This document shows, piece after piece, positions 16,480 to 25,647 of a stretch of 64,000 bases of DNA. Made by a program: the position numbers and the translations under genes. Source of the DNA: Fidelibacterota bacterium (GTDB taxonomy: Bacteria > Pseudomonadota > Alphaproteobacteria > Rhodospirillales > Rhodospirillaceae); contig CANJRA010000009.1 of assembly GCA_947476625.1 (NCBI GenBank), forward strand, positions 1-64,000. The letters run 5' to 3'. Numbering within the stretch: position 1 is the first letter of the stretch; every line of letters begins with the position of its first letter. A model generated the notes under the pieces. That model was not told the origin of the DNA and did not search any database. It saw only the letters and a program-made list of their open reading frames with translations.

Positions 16480-17783
16480 CCATAGACCGCGCGCGTAATG
16501 GTCTCGAACCAGGCCTCGGCCTGCCGGGCTTCTTCGGCGCGGAAGGATGCTGGTTTGTCCATGGGGCTGACGCCGCCGGCAACCTCCGTCAACAAACCAT
16601 CGCGCGGCTCAAAGACGCTCGCGATGGATATGCCGTAAACGGGCGCGACAACGCTGTAACAAGTGTTAATCAGCTTTTGCGCGGTTGGCGTCTCGCCGCG
16701 CAGAATTTGTGCGACAGCGCCGGCGCAGACCTTGGCCTGACTGTTTCCGGCAAAAGCCGACTTCGGCATGCCACCGGCAATGATCGCGTCGCCGATCACA
16801 TGGATATTCGGCTGCAGACGCGACTCAAACGTCACCGGATCGACCGGGCACCAGCCGGTTTTATCTGCCACGCCGGCTATCGCGGAGATTTCTCCCGCCC
16901 GCTGCGGCGGAATGACGCTGGCGACCGCCGCGCGATGTTTGCCAAAATCCGTGACCAGCGTTTTTGTTGCCGCATCTACTTCAACGACCTGACCGCCCGA
17001 CGATAGCGGTACCCACTCGATGAGGCCGGGATAAAGTTCTTTCCATGCAGCCTCGAACAGTTTTTGCTTCGAAAAGGTGTCTTTGCCATCAAGGATCATC
17101 AGCTTGGAGCGCGGCTTTTTAGTTTTCAGGTAATGCGCGATCAGGCTGGCGCGCTCATAGGGGCCGGGCGGGCAGCGGTAAGGATTGGCGGGTACCGAGA
17201 TGATGACCAAACCGCCGTCCTTCATGTCTTCAAGCTGACGTCTAAGCAACAAAGTTTGCGCGCCGGCCTTCCATGCGTGCGGCATGGTCTCCGCCGCTTT
17301 CTGATCATACCCGCGCAGCCCGTCAAAACGCAGATCAACACCCGGCGCGAGAATCAGCCGGTCATAATCAATCTGAGTTCCATCTTCCAACGTCACCCGG
17401 CGCGCTGTTGGATCGACGCCGGTAGCGCGCGCACTCACGCGTTTAATGCGGTCTTTGTCGAGCGCGTCATATCCAAACTGTTGTGCTTTTAAATCGCGCA
17501 TGCCTGCCACCACGGCGTTGCTCAAGGGGCAGGCGGTGTATTGCGTTTGCGGCTCTATCAGCGTGACGGCGATATCGCCGTCGCCGTCTCGTGCCAGCGT
17601 GCGTGCAGCCGTGGCGCCGGCGAACCCGCCGCCCACCACCACAACCTGCGCCGCCTGTTTGGCCAGCACGTAAGGTGCCGCCAGCGTTGCGACGCTAGCG
17701 GCAGCGACGTTCAGCAGAACGCGTCTACGGCTTGGCGGATGGACCTTGCGTAAGCCATGCGGCGATGGCGCGAATTTCTTCAT
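16476..17783 (-). CDS. fccB: Flavocytochrome c sulfide dehydrogenase, flavoprotein subunit (FccB/SoxF)
   Basis: Periplasmic FAD enzyme that oxidises sulfide or a related sulfur species and passes electrons to the adjacent cytochrome. Residues 18-45 contain a Tat-like SRRRVLLN signal. The FAD motif VVVGGGFAGATAAR follows. The redox cysteines appear as TACPLSN and YRCPPGPYERA, and an FCSD-type C-terminal domain closes the 435-residue protein. I chose ATG 17783, which overlaps the cytochrome gene by 59 bases; the frame continues upstream inside that gene without a better start. Enzyme pairs of this kind occur both in sox loci and alone. Confidence 0.9.
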   Translation of the reverse strand: MKKFAPSPHGLRKVHPPSRRRVLLNVAAASVATLAAPYVLAKQAAQVVVVGGGFAGATAARTLARDGDGDIAVTLIEPQTQYTACPLSNAVVAGMRDLKAQQFGYDALDKDRIKRVSARATGVDPTARRVTLEDGTQIDYDRLILAPGVDLRFDGLRGYDQKAAETMPHAWKAGAQTLLLRRQLEDMKDGGLVIISVPANPYRCPPGPYERASLIAHYLKTKKPRSKLMILDGKDTFSKQKLFEAAWKELYPGLIEWVPLSSGGQVVEVDAATKTLVTDFGKHRAAVASVIPPQRAGEISAIAGVADKTGWCPVDPVTFESRLQPNIHVIGDAIIAGGMPKSAFAGNSQAKVCAGAVAQILRGETPTAQKLINTCYSVVAPVYGISIASVFEPRDGLLTEVAGGVSPMDKPASFRAEEARQAEAWFETITRAVYG

Positions 17784-18030
17784 CGGTGAATCCTTTGGCA
17801 AGGCGGTCCATGACCGTGGCTGGCCGCTCGCCCTTGCGATAGGCGGCAACCGCCGCGACGATTTCATCCGTCGTGAGGTTCCCAAGGTCCGGCACGGTGC
17901 CTGAGCCGTCCGGTCTATGGCAACCGGAGCAGGACGCAGCGCCGACCGGCGGTGTTCCGGCCGAGGCCGGAGACACTGTGAGCGCGACTAAAACCAGCAG
18001 CGATGCAGGCTTAAACGCTCTGTAGGTCAT
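17725..18030 (-). CDS. fccA: Small cytochrome c, probable FccA/SoxE partner
   Basis: A 101-residue periplasmic cytochrome with a signal peptide (to about 25), one haem motif CSGCH and an axial Met in RPATVMDRLAKGFTDEE. That segment closely resembles cytochrome subunits of flavocytochrome c sulfide dehydrogenase. Its 3' end overlaps fccB and its 5' end overlaps the molybdenum hydroxylase gene by 20 bases. It could accept electrons from both the flavoprotein and the hydroxylase, which would make it the electrical link of the operon (inference). Confidence 0.87.
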   Translation of the reverse strand: MTYRAFKPASLLVLVALTVSPASAGTPPVGAASCSGCHRPDGSGTVPDLGNLTTDEIVAAVAAYRKGERPATVMDRLAKGFTDEEIRAIAAWLTQGPSAKP

Positions 18031-20179
18031 AGTGTTTGAACACCGGCAGAGTGCGGTAGCGTTTACCGGTTGCAGCGAAGATGGCGTTCAGGACCGCCGG
18101 TCCGGCTACCGCGATTGTCGGCTCGCCGACGCCACCCCAGAAACCACCCGAAGGCACGGTAAATGTTTCTACCTTCGGCATGCCGACCATGCGCAACACA
18201 TTGTATGTGTCGAAATTGGTCTGCTCGACGCGGCCACCCTTGATGGTGCATTCGCCGTATAACACGGCGCCAAGCCCATAAACAAACGAGCCTTCCGCCT
18301 GCCGCTCGACCTGAGCTGGATTGACGACGTAGCCGCAATCCGTGGCGGCGACGATCCGATGAATCTTGAGCTTGCCGTCCGTCACCGAGACTTCCGCTGC
18401 CGCACCGACATAGCTGCCGAAGCCCATGATTTGTGCAATGCCGCGTCCGATGCCGGGGGCCGGCTTGGTATCCCAGCCGATACCCTTGGCAACGGTTTCC
18501 AGAACATTCAGCGCCTTCGGACTGTGGGCGAGAAGTTTGCGCCGGAAGACGAGCGGGTCTTGTTTCGCCGCATGGGCGAGTTCATCGATAAAAGATTCAA
18601 CATAAGCCGCGTTCTGATTCAAGTTCACGCCGCGCCAGAAGCCGGGTGGCACAGGCGGGTTGCGCATGGCGTGATCGATCAACAGATTGTCGATTTTATA
18701 TGTGAACGCGCCTTCGGGGCCGCTTTCGTTCAGACCCTGGAACGTGGCGGCGTCTTTGCCGCCCTGCATGGCTTGCGGACGTAATGCGGCCAGGATCGAT
18801 TGACCCGAGATGCGCATATGCAAGGCCTTCACGTTGCCTTCGTCATCCAATACGCCCGTCATCTTACATTGTGTGATCGGATGGTAAGCGCCGTGCAGCA
18901 TGTCTTCTTCGCGCGACCAGATCAACTTCACGGGCACGCCGGGCATCGTTTTGGCGATCAGCACGGCTTGGCGGGTGTAGTCCTCTTGGCCGCGTCGACC
19001 GAATCCGCCGCCGAGATGCACCTTATAGACGTCGCACTTTTGTACCGGCAGGCCGGATGCTTCCGCGGCCACCGCGAGGGCTGCTTCGCCGTTTTGTGTC
19101 GGCACCCAGACTTCCAGCTTATCCGGCGTGTAAAGCGCGGTGGCATTCATGGCTTCCATGCAGGCATGGTTCTGGTAGCCGTAGGCATACGTCGCGGTCA
19201 CGGTATTCTTCGCGCCCTTAATAGTGCCGGGTGCATCGCCGATATTGCTGCCGATAAAGGCATCCTTGGCCTCCAGTCCCTCGGCCAAATCTTTCGCGAT
19301 GGTCTTGCTGCTGACACCGACATTGGCGCCGTAGTCCCACGTGATCGGCAGAGCATCCAGCGCAGTCTTAGCGCGCCACCAGGTGTTGGCCACCACGGCG
19401 ACGGTGGAATCATTCACCTGCACGACCTTCAGGACGCCGGGCATTTTTTCGACGGCGGCGGCATTGAAAGTCACAAGCTTGCCACCAAAGACCGGGCATT
19501 GCCTGACCGCGGCATTCACCATGCCGGGCAGGTTGATGTCCATGCCGTAGATTTGTTTGCCGGTCAGTTTATCGGCAGTGTCCAGGCGCAACAGCGGTTT
19601 GCCGATGATGGTCCAGGTGCTGGGGTCCTTCAGCGCAATATTATCCGGAACCTTCATGGTCGTGGCGAGTGATGCCACCTTGCCGAATGTCGTCGTGCGG
19701 CCGGTAGCGGCGTGGGTAATGACACCCTTTGCGGCCTTACATTCGCCCGGCGGTACTTTCCAGCCCTGCGCGGCAGCGGCGATCAGCATTTCGCGGGCCG
19801 TAGCACCACCCAGGCGTACATAGTCGTGGGACCTGCGGATACCGCTGCTGCCCCCGGTGGAGAAATCTTTCCATACACGGTTGCGCGCGACGTTTTCGCC
19901 CGGCGTCGGATATTCGGTCGTGACCTTGGCCCAGTCGCATTCCAGTTCTTCGGCGACCATTTGTGCAAGGCCGGTGAGGGTGCCTTGGCCCATTTCCGAG
20001 CGTGCGATGCGCACGACAACGGTTTCGTCGGGCTTCACAACGACCCAGGCGTTGACTTCCGGGCTAGGCGGTGTGGCGGCGTCCGCCGACGGCACACGAA
20101 AGCCCAGAGTCAATCCGCCGGCGACGGCGGCGGAGCCGACAACAAAGTGACGGCGGGAGAGGTTTTCCATAACGGTCAT
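18011..20179 (-). CDS. iorB: Periplasmic molybdenum hydroxylase large subunit (IorB / aldehyde dehydrogenase type)
   Basis: A 722-residue molybdopterin-binding subunit of the xanthine dehydrogenase family, of the isoquinoline 1-oxidoreductase / membrane aldehyde dehydrogenase branch. A Tat signal ([16 protein letters not shown]) shows export. Cofactor motifs include [29 protein letters not shown] and near the end [15 protein letters not shown], whose Glu is the expected catalytic base. It hydroxylates N-heterocycles or oxidises aldehydes in relatives; the substrate here is unknown. The start overlaps the small subunit by 4 bases. MTVMENL offers two Met starts three codons apart. Confidence 0.9.
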   Translation of the reverse strand: MTVMENLSRRHFVVGSAAVAGGLTLGFRVPSADAATPPSPEVNAWVVVKPDETVVVRIARSEMGQGTLTGLAQMVAEELECDWAKVTTEYPTPGENVARNRVWKDFSTGGSSGIRRSHDYVRLGGATAREMLIAAAAQGWKVPPGECKAAKGVITHAATGRTTTFGKVASLATTMKVPDNIALKDPSTWTIIGKPLLRLDTADKLTGKQIYGMDINLPGMVNAAVRQCPVFGGKLVTFNAAAVEKMPGVLKVVQVNDSTVAVVANTWWRAKTALDALPITWDYGANVGVSSKTIAKDLAEGLEAKDAFIGSNIGDAPGTIKGAKNTVTATYAYGYQNHACMEAMNATALYTPDKLEVWVPTQNGEAALAVAAEASGLPVQKCDVYKVHLGGGFGRRGQEDYTRQAVLIAKTMPGVPVKLIWSREEDMLHGAYHPITQCKMTGVLDDEGNVKALHMRISGQSILAALRPQAMQGGKDAATFQGLNESGPEGAFTYKIDNLLIDHAMRNPPVPPGFWRGVNLNQNAAYVESFIDELAHAAKQDPLVFRRKLLAHSPKALNVLETVAKGIGWDTKPAPGIGRGIAQIMGFGSYVGAAAEVSVTDGKLKIHRIVAATDCGYVVNPAQVERQAEGSFVYGLGAVLYGECTIKGGRVEQTNFDTYNVLRMVGMPKVETFTVPSGGFWGGVGEPTIAVAGPAVLNAIFAATGKRYRTLPVFKHYDLQSV

Positions 20180-20646
20180 GACGCGCTCCCAATCTGGCTG
20201 CCGGACGCGGCGGTTTTGATGGCTTCGCGTACGCGGTTATAGGTGCCGCAGCGGCAGATGTTGGTAATTTCGGCGTCGATGTCGGCATCGGTCGGATGCG
20301 GGTTGGCCTTCAGCAGCGCTGCAGCTGCCATGACCATGCCGCACTGGCAGAAACCGCATTGCGGCACGTCGAGCGCCAGCCAGGCCTTTTGCACAGGGTG
20401 CGAGCCGTCGGGCGACAATCCTTCGATCGTGGTGATTTTTTGCTCGGCGGTAACGCTACTCACCGGCACCGCGCAGGAGCGGACCGCCAGACCGTCGATA
20501 TGCACGGTACATGCACCGCATTGGGCGATACCGCAGCCATATTTTGTGCCGGTCAGCCCGAGTTGTTCGCGCAAAACCCATAGCAGCGGTGTTTCCGGCT
20601 CGACCTCCACTTCTCGAATTGCACCATTGATCGATAACGTCGCCAT
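20176..20646 (-). CDS. iorA: Molybdenum hydroxylase [2Fe-2S] small subunit (IorA type)
   Basis: A 156-residue subunit with two iron-sulfur clusters. The N-terminal ferredoxin-type cluster is [17 protein letters not shown]; the C-terminal cluster is [10 protein letters not shown] with [14 protein letters not shown]. It has no signal of its own and would be exported together with the Tat-tagged large subunit. ATG 20646 follows a strong GAGGAGGGG ribosome-binding site, and the frame upstream is less plausible. It is the first gene of the leftward operon. The promoter must lie in the 137 bases shared with the divergent MBOAT gene. Confidence 0.92.
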   Translation of the reverse strand: MATLSINGAIREVEVEPETPLLWVLREQLGLTGTKYGCGIAQCGACTVHIDGLAVRSCAVPVSSVTAEQKITTIEGLSPDGSHPVQKAWLALDVPQCGFCQCGMVMAAAALLKANPHPTDADIDAEITNICRCGTYNRVREAIKTAASGSQIGSAS

Positions 20647-20783
20647 GGGCCCCTCCTCGGACGTGTCTGAGCGGAAGGCACTATAGTATGGTAACCCAAG
20701 CAACTGCGCAATGACGGGGACGCGCTGGCAAGGTGCTGTTACATTGGGTTGTGTCTATTTCTGAGGCCCGGGCGGCAGACTAA

Positions 20784-22220
20784 ATGCTTTTCAACTCCTT
20801 CGAATTCATCTTCATTTTTTTTCCGGTACTGGCAGTGCTATACTATCTGGCGCGCCGGCATTTTTCTCATAATGCCGCGCTGCTGATTCTGACGCTCGGC
20901 TCGCTGGTTTTTTATTCCTATTGGGATATAGCCAATCTTCCTATCCTGTTGGCCTCCGCCGTCGGCAATTATGCTGCCGGTGTTGGCATCGCGCGTTGGC
21001 GTCACAAAGCCCTGCTGATCGCGGCGATAGCGGCCAATCTGCTGATGCTGGCGTCATATAAATACCTGGCATTTTTTGCCCGTATTTTCGCTCTAGACAT
21101 CGGCGAGAGCGTTATTCCACTCGGGATTTCCTTCTTCACCTTTCAGCAGATCAGCTTTCTGGTCGACGTCTGGACCAAACGCACGCAGCCGCGCGGCTTT
21201 GTTCCGCATCTTCTTTTCGTGTCGTTCTTTCCGCATCTCATTGCCGGACCTCTGGTGCAGCATCATCAGATCTCCAAACAGTTTCAGGATGCGGGGCGCA
21301 AGGATGACCTCGTCGACAACTTCGCCGTCGGACTTTCGATTTTCGTTATCGGTCTCGCGAAGAAAGTGTTGCTGGCCGACAATCTGGAACCCATTGCCGC
21401 GGGTCTCTTCAGCCGCGCCGATGCGGCCAGCAACCTGGGCCTGCTGGAAAGCTGGCTCGGTGTGACAGCTTACAGCCTGCAGGTCTTTTTCGATTTCTCG
21501 GGTTACTCCGATATGGCGCTCGGACTTGCGCGCTGCTTCGGCTACCACCTGCCGATCAATTTCAACGCACCTTACCGTGCGGCGTCGATCATCGATTTCT
21601 GGCGGCGTTGGCACATCAGCCTGTCGCAATTCCTGCGCGACCATCTCTATATTCCGCTGGGCGGCAACCGCCGTGGACCGCTGCGGCGCTATATCAACCT
21701 GCTTGTAACCATGCTACTCGGCGGCTTATGGCATGGGGCAGGGTGGACGTTTGTCGTCTGGGGTGCGCTGCATGGCATGATGCTTGCCGCCGCCCACCTG
21801 TGGCATGACGCCAAGTTGCCGCCGCTCAGCGCGTTTGTGGGAAGCGTGCCGATGATTGTTGTGACCTTTATCGCGGTGACCATCACCTGGGTCTTCTTCC
21901 GCGCCGCCGACTTTCATGCGGCAGGCGCGATCATCGCCGCGATGTTCGGCAATGGTGGTCTGGGTGGTATGCCAAACACCTTGGACGCCGCTTTGGTCCT
22001 GCTCGGTCTTGCCATCGTCTGGGGTCTGCCGGATACGGCGGCGGCATTCTACCGCAATCTCGATCCGACGATGATAGCCACCGCTCACGTCGCGCCGCCG
22101 ACCTCTGAACGCCTGCAATGGCGTCCGGTCAAGCCGCTCGCCATCGCGTTGTCACTGCTGCTGATCGCCTCCGTGTTCAGCGCGGCGAAGGTTGCGCCCT
22201 TTATTTACTTCGCGTTTTGA
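20784..22220 (+). CDS. MBOAT-family O-acyltransferase (AlgI-like)
   Basis: A 478-residue multi-spanning inner-membrane protein that moves acetyl groups across the membrane to periplasmic polysaccharide or another acceptor. MBOAT hallmarks are IPLGISFFTFQQISF, IAGPLVQH, DFWRRWHISLSQFLRD and GLWHGAGW, which carries the conserved His. AlgI-like proteins work with an SGNH or AlgX/AlgJ-like partner. The next gene, 8 bases downstream, fits that role. It could modify the surface polymer served by other envelope genes here, but that is inference. Confidence 0.9.
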   Translation: MLFNSFEFIFIFFPVLAVLYYLARRHFSHNAALLILTLGSLVFYSYWDIANLPILLASAVGNYAAGVGIARWRHKALLIAAIAANLLMLASYKYLAFFARIFALDIGESVIPLGISFFTFQQISFLVDVWTKRTQPRGFVPHLLFVSFFPHLIAGPLVQHHQISKQFQDAGRKDDLVDNFAVGLSIFVIGLAKKVLLADNLEPIAAGLFSRADAASNLGLLESWLGVTAYSLQVFFDFSGYSDMALGLARCFGYHLPINFNAPYRAASIIDFWRRWHISLSQFLRDHLYIPLGGNRRGPLRRYINLLVTMLLGGLWHGAGWTFVVWGALHGMMLAAAHLWHDAKLPPLSAFVGSVPMIVVTFIAVTITWVFFRAADFHAAGAIIAAMFGNGGLGGMPNTLDAALVLLGLAIVWGLPDTAAAFYRNLDPTMIATAHVAPPTSERLQWRPVKPLAIALSLLLIASVFSAAKVAPFIYFAF

Positions 22221-22228
22221 GGCGGGAC

Positions 22229-23515
22229 ATGCGCGCTTACCTTCGCGTCCTAATCGGAGTGTTCGTCTGCTTCCTCGGCTTTACAACATTCGTGTCTGTG
22301 GCCGTCGATCCTTACGACATTCTCGGCGGCCCCAAGATCGCTCACTTTAACAGGGATAAGACCCGTATCGACGAAGACGGCCGCCGCGTCACCGTCGGCC
22401 AGGAGATTCTGACCGGCGGACACAGAACGCTCCTCTTCGGCAGCTCACGTGCGGTCGAGGGATTCCCGCGCGCGCTCGACGACGCCGATTGGCCGGGCGG
22501 TCTTTACAATGCCGGTATACGCGGCGGCACGGCGTTTGAAATGGCCCGCGCACTGGCTGTTGCCGGTCGCTCGCCCGATCTGCGTTGCGTCGTTGTCGGG
22601 CTGGACTCCCTTGGCTTTCAGACGATCATCAAAAGCCGCGCGACCTATTGGATATCGGCACTCCCCGACGGCAACGCAGCCCTTGCCGCCGCGCGCATCA
22701 GCCTCTCGCCGCACGCTTTCTACCGCAGCCTGCAAACCCTGCGCGACAATGTCTTCGGACGTCCGCCGCGTGTGCGCTATCCCGACGTCTACAAACCCGG
22801 CGAGCAGCGTGCGCGCATGCTCGACGGCGCGCAGAGCTTTTTGATCAACTATCAGTACTTCTTTTACGACCCGGACCGCTTGCAATTCATGCTGCAAGCT
22901 CTGGATGGTCTTGCCGCCCGCGGTGTGCAAGTCATGGGTGTCATCCTCCCGCGCCATCCGTGGCACGACGAAGCTATTTATCAATCCGCTCACCGCGCGG
23001 ATGACGAGGCTTGGCGCGGCGACCTCGCGCGGGCGTTCCAAGACATGTCGGCGCACCGCCCCTCGGCGCCCTGCGTCGGAACAGAGGGCGCGGCCCTGTG
23101 GGATTTTTCGCGCTTCCAGGTCACACCGCTGCCGTCCGTGCCCAGCGAACAGGCCACACAGCCGCAACCGCATTTTTATGAAACCACACACTTTATGCCC
23201 GATATCGGCACGGCGGTCCTGGACCGCATACGCGGCAAAACCCCGCAACCGCCGTTCGATCAGCCCGATTTCGGCGCCCGTCTGACGCCGCAAAACCTTG
23301 CAGAACAAGACGAAAAAGCGCGCGAGCGACGTGCACGATGGCAAGCCTCGGACCCGGACGTTCCGTTTATTTTGCAGGCCTACGCCGACATGCTCGCCAA
23401 GGTTCCCCCGGCCAACACCAAGGATTTGCCGCGGATCTCGCTCTCGCGTGACGACCTCCAGACCATGGTGCGCGACGTTCAGGCTATGCGGACAAAAGTG
23501 CGCTCGTTAGACTAG
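22229..23515 (+). CDS. Membrane-anchored AlgJ/AlgX-like partner of the MBOAT protein
   Basis: A 428-residue protein with one N-terminal hydrophobic segment (5-27) and a large periplasmic part. The motif LLFGSSRAVEGF followed by LYNAGIRGGTAFEM looks like a GxS-type SGNH fold (G-S-S-R in block I, Gly in block II). The third and fifth blocks are not clear to me. I chose ATG 22229 because the frame upstream runs within the MBOAT gene. Co-transcription with the MBOAT gene supports an acetyl-transfer role. The C-terminal 100 residues are charged and unrecognised. Confidence 0.72.
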   Translation: MRAYLRVLIGVFVCFLGFTTFVSVAVDPYDILGGPKIAHFNRDKTRIDEDGRRVTVGQEILTGGHRTLLFGSSRAVEGFPRALDDADWPGGLYNAGIRGGTAFEMARALAVAGRSPDLRCVVVGLDSLGFQTIIKSRATYWISALPDGNAALAAARISLSPHAFYRSLQTLRDNVFGRPPRVRYPDVYKPGEQRARMLDGAQSFLINYQYFFYDPDRLQFMLQALDGLAARGVQVMGVILPRHPWHDEAIYQSAHRADDEAWRGDLARAFQDMSAHRPSAPCVGTEGAALWDFSRFQVTPLPSVPSEQATQPQPHFYETTHFMPDIGTAVLDRIRGKTPQPPFDQPDFGARLTPQNLAEQDEKARERRARWQASDPDVPFILQAYADMLAKVPPANTKDLPRISLSRDDLQTMVRDVQAMRTKVRSLD

Positions 23516-23566
23516 GCCCGCGTTAAGCCAGGCCGGTGAGGGCCATTCCAACCAGGGAGTTTCAAC

Positions 23567-24439
23567 ATGTGTTTAGAGTACGAAAATCAGGAGCAGGGAA
23601 CCGAATGGCGCCGCGATGTATCGCGCCGCACGTTTGGCGCGATGGCGGCGGTTTCCGGCGCGGTCGCCGCGACGGGCTCCGCCTCTGCTGCCGCGCTCGA
23701 CGTCATGGAAATGGATGTCACGATTAAAACCGCCGACGGCAACTGTGATGCGCTTCTGGTGCATCCTAAAACCGGCACCCATCCCGCCGTGCTGATCTGG
23801 GTCGACGCGCTCGGCTTACGTCCCAGTTTCCGCGACATGGCTAAACGCCTTGCAGCCGAAGGCTACGTCGTACTCGTTCCAAATCCGTTTTACCGCGCCG
23901 CCAAAGCGCCGGTGTTTCCGCCCAACTTCAGCTTCCAGAACCCGGATGACCGCGCCAAGATCATGCAGTTCATGGGCGCGCTGACGCCGGAACTCACCGA
24001 AAAAGACGCGGCCGCTTTCGTCGCGTTCCTCGATAAACAATCCGTGGTGAAAAAGGGCTCCAAGATTGGCACGCAGGGCTATTGCATGGGCGGTTCCATG
24101 ACGATGCACACGGCGGCCAATCATGCCGACCGTATTGGCGCCGGTGCGTCCTTCCACGGCGGCGGCCTTGTTCAGGCGAAGCCCGAAAGCCCGCATCTGC
24201 TGGCACCCAAGATCAAAGCCAAATACGTCTTCGCCGTCGCCGCCGACGATGATCAGAGAGAGCCGGATTCCAAGAACGTGCTTAAGAAAGCCTTCGACGA
24301 CGCCAAAAACCCGGCAGACGTCAGTGTTTTTGCCGGCGGCCATGGCTGGTGCGTGCCCGACATGCCGGCCTACAATAAGGACGAGGCAGAACGCGCCTGG
24401 TCCAAGCTTCTGTCCCTCTACAAAACCGCGCTGGTTTAA
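23567..24439 (+). CDS. Exported dienelactone hydrolase family protein
   Basis: A 290-residue alpha/beta hydrolase. The nucleophile Cys lies in GYCMGG as in dienelactone hydrolases, and the His lies in FAGGHGWCVPD. Residues 14-45 form a Tat-like signal (VSRRTFGAMAAVSGAVAA), preceded by an unusually polar 15-residue extension. The start ATG follows GGGAG. Canonical relatives are cytosolic enzymes of chloroaromatic breakdown; exported members have broader, mostly unknown ester substrates. A strong hairpin terminator follows 20 bases after the stop. Confidence 0.88.
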   Translation: MCLEYENQEQGTEWRRDVSRRTFGAMAAVSGAVAATGSASAAALDVMEMDVTIKTADGNCDALLVHPKTGTHPAVLIWVDALGLRPSFRDMAKRLAAEGYVVLVPNPFYRAAKAPVFPPNFSFQNPDDRAKIMQFMGALTPELTEKDAAAFVAFLDKQSVVKKGSKIGTQGYCMGGSMTMHTAANHADRIGAGASFHGGGLVQAKPESPHLLAPKIKAKYVFAVAADDDQREPDSKNVLKKAFDDAKNPADVSVFAGGHGWCVPDMPAYNKDEAERAWSKLLSLYKTALV

Positions 24440-24459
24440 AAGGCGCCTACGCTATGAAA

Positions 24460-24493
24460 GCGGCGGTGTCCTTGGGCACCGCCGCTTTTTTTT
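24460..24493 (+). terminator. Rho-independent terminator after the dienelactone hydrolase gene
   Basis: The perfect nine-pair stem GCGGCGGTG/CACCGCCGC (24460-24468 and 24477-24485) with an eight-base loop is followed directly by eight T residues (24486-24493). It separates this gene from the patatin gene. Confidence 0.93.
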
Positions 24494-24552
24494 GGTTAAT
24501 TCAAGGCCTCTTAACACTTTCCACTTCAGACTATCGTTTGGAGTGACCAGTC

Positions 24553-25638
24553 TTGACCCAAAAATCTAAAATCGCCGACGCGAAACACGCTGCACCGAAG
24601 CACGTCGAGCCGAAAAACAACCGCAAGCGCGTCAACCTCGCCCTTCAGGGTGGCGGCGCGCACGGTGCGTTTACCTGGGGCGTGCTTGATCGCCTCATGC
24701 GCGACGGTCGCATTTTTATCGACGGCATCAGCGGCACCAGCGCCGGCGCGATGAACGCGGTGGTCTTCACCGACGGCTTCATCAAAGGCGGACGGCAAGG
24801 CGCTGTCGAGAGTCTTCACACCTTCTGGAAAGCCGTCAGCGAGCGCGCCTTGATGTCATCGGGGCATGCCTTACTTCCCGGTTTTATGCAGGGCGCCCAA
24901 GATGGCTGGAACGTCGACAATCACCCGACGTTTATGATGGCCGACCTCATCACGCGTATGTTTTCGCCGTACCAGGTCAACCCGCTCAATTTGAATCCGC
25001 TGCGCGACATTTTATCCGAGCAGGTCGATTTTGAAGCTTTGCGCAAACGTAAAGACATCAAATTGTTCGTCTCGGCCACCAACGTGCGGACCTGCAAACT
25101 GAAAATTTTCCGCACCCACGAGATGTACGTTGAAGCCTTACTGGCGTCGGCCTGCTTGCCGCTGGCTTTTCAGGCCGTCGAGTTTGAAGGCGAGCAGTAT
25201 TGGGACGGTGGTTATCTCGCAAATCCCGCGATCGCACCTTTGATCCATGAGTGCGTCAGCAAAGATGTGCTGATCGTCCAGATCAATCCCATGAACTGCC
25301 CCGATGTGCCGACCTCGGCGCGCGAAATTCTCAACCGCGTCAACGAGGTCAGCTTTAACGCGACACTTGCGCGCGAGATGAGCGGCATCGTCACGATCTC
25401 GAAGCTGATCGATTCCGGTAAGTTGCGAGATACTGCCTTCCATAAAGTCAATTTTCATTTGATCGCGGCGGAAGAAGAGATGAGCCACCTCGGCGCGGCC
25501 TCCAAATCCAACGCCGATTGGGGCTTCCTGCACTACCTCTACGAACTCGGCGTCGAGACCACCGACAAGTGGCTGGCCAAGAACTTCGACCACATCGGCG
25601 TCGAGTCAGCCCTCGACATGGTCAAGGCATGCGCCTAA
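24553..25638 (+). CDS. Patatin-like phospholipase
   Basis: A 361-residue lipid acyl hydrolase with a Ser-Asp dyad. The oxyanion motif is LQGGGAHGAF, the nucleophile elbow is GISGTSAGAMNA and the Asp lies in WDGGYLANPA. The N-terminal 25 residues are Lys-rich and without a signal peptide, so it is likely cytoplasmic or membrane-associated. The best start is TTG 24553 behind GGAG; no ATG precedes the conserved region. The next gene follows after nine bases. The lipid substrate is unknown. Confidence 0.88.
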   Translation: MTQKSKIADAKHAAPKHVEPKNNRKRVNLALQGGGAHGAFTWGVLDRLMRDGRIFIDGISGTSAGAMNAVVFTDGFIKGGRQGAVESLHTFWKAVSERALMSSGHALLPGFMQGAQDGWNVDNHPTFMMADLITRMFSPYQVNPLNLNPLRDILSEQVDFEALRKRKDIKLFVSATNVRTCKLKIFRTHEMYVEALLASACLPLAFQAVEFEGEQYWDGGYLANPAIAPLIHECVSKDVLIVQINPMNCPDVPTSAREILNRVNEVSFNATLAREMSGIVTISKLIDSGKLRDTAFHKVNFHLIAAEEEMSHLGAASKSNADWGFLHYLYELGVETTDKWLAKNFDHIGVESALDMVKACA

Positions 25639-25647
25639 TTAGTTCCT

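Noticed and set aside
14503-17783. A standard thiosulfate-oxidising Sox cluster
   Set aside because: soxB and soxCD are absent, and the SoxY arm is AACVE with a tail instead of GGCGG.
18800-19672. A 290-codon plus-strand frame inside iorB
   Set aside because: It is a shadow of the molybdenum hydroxylase large subunit; it has no ribosome-binding site or recognisable domain.
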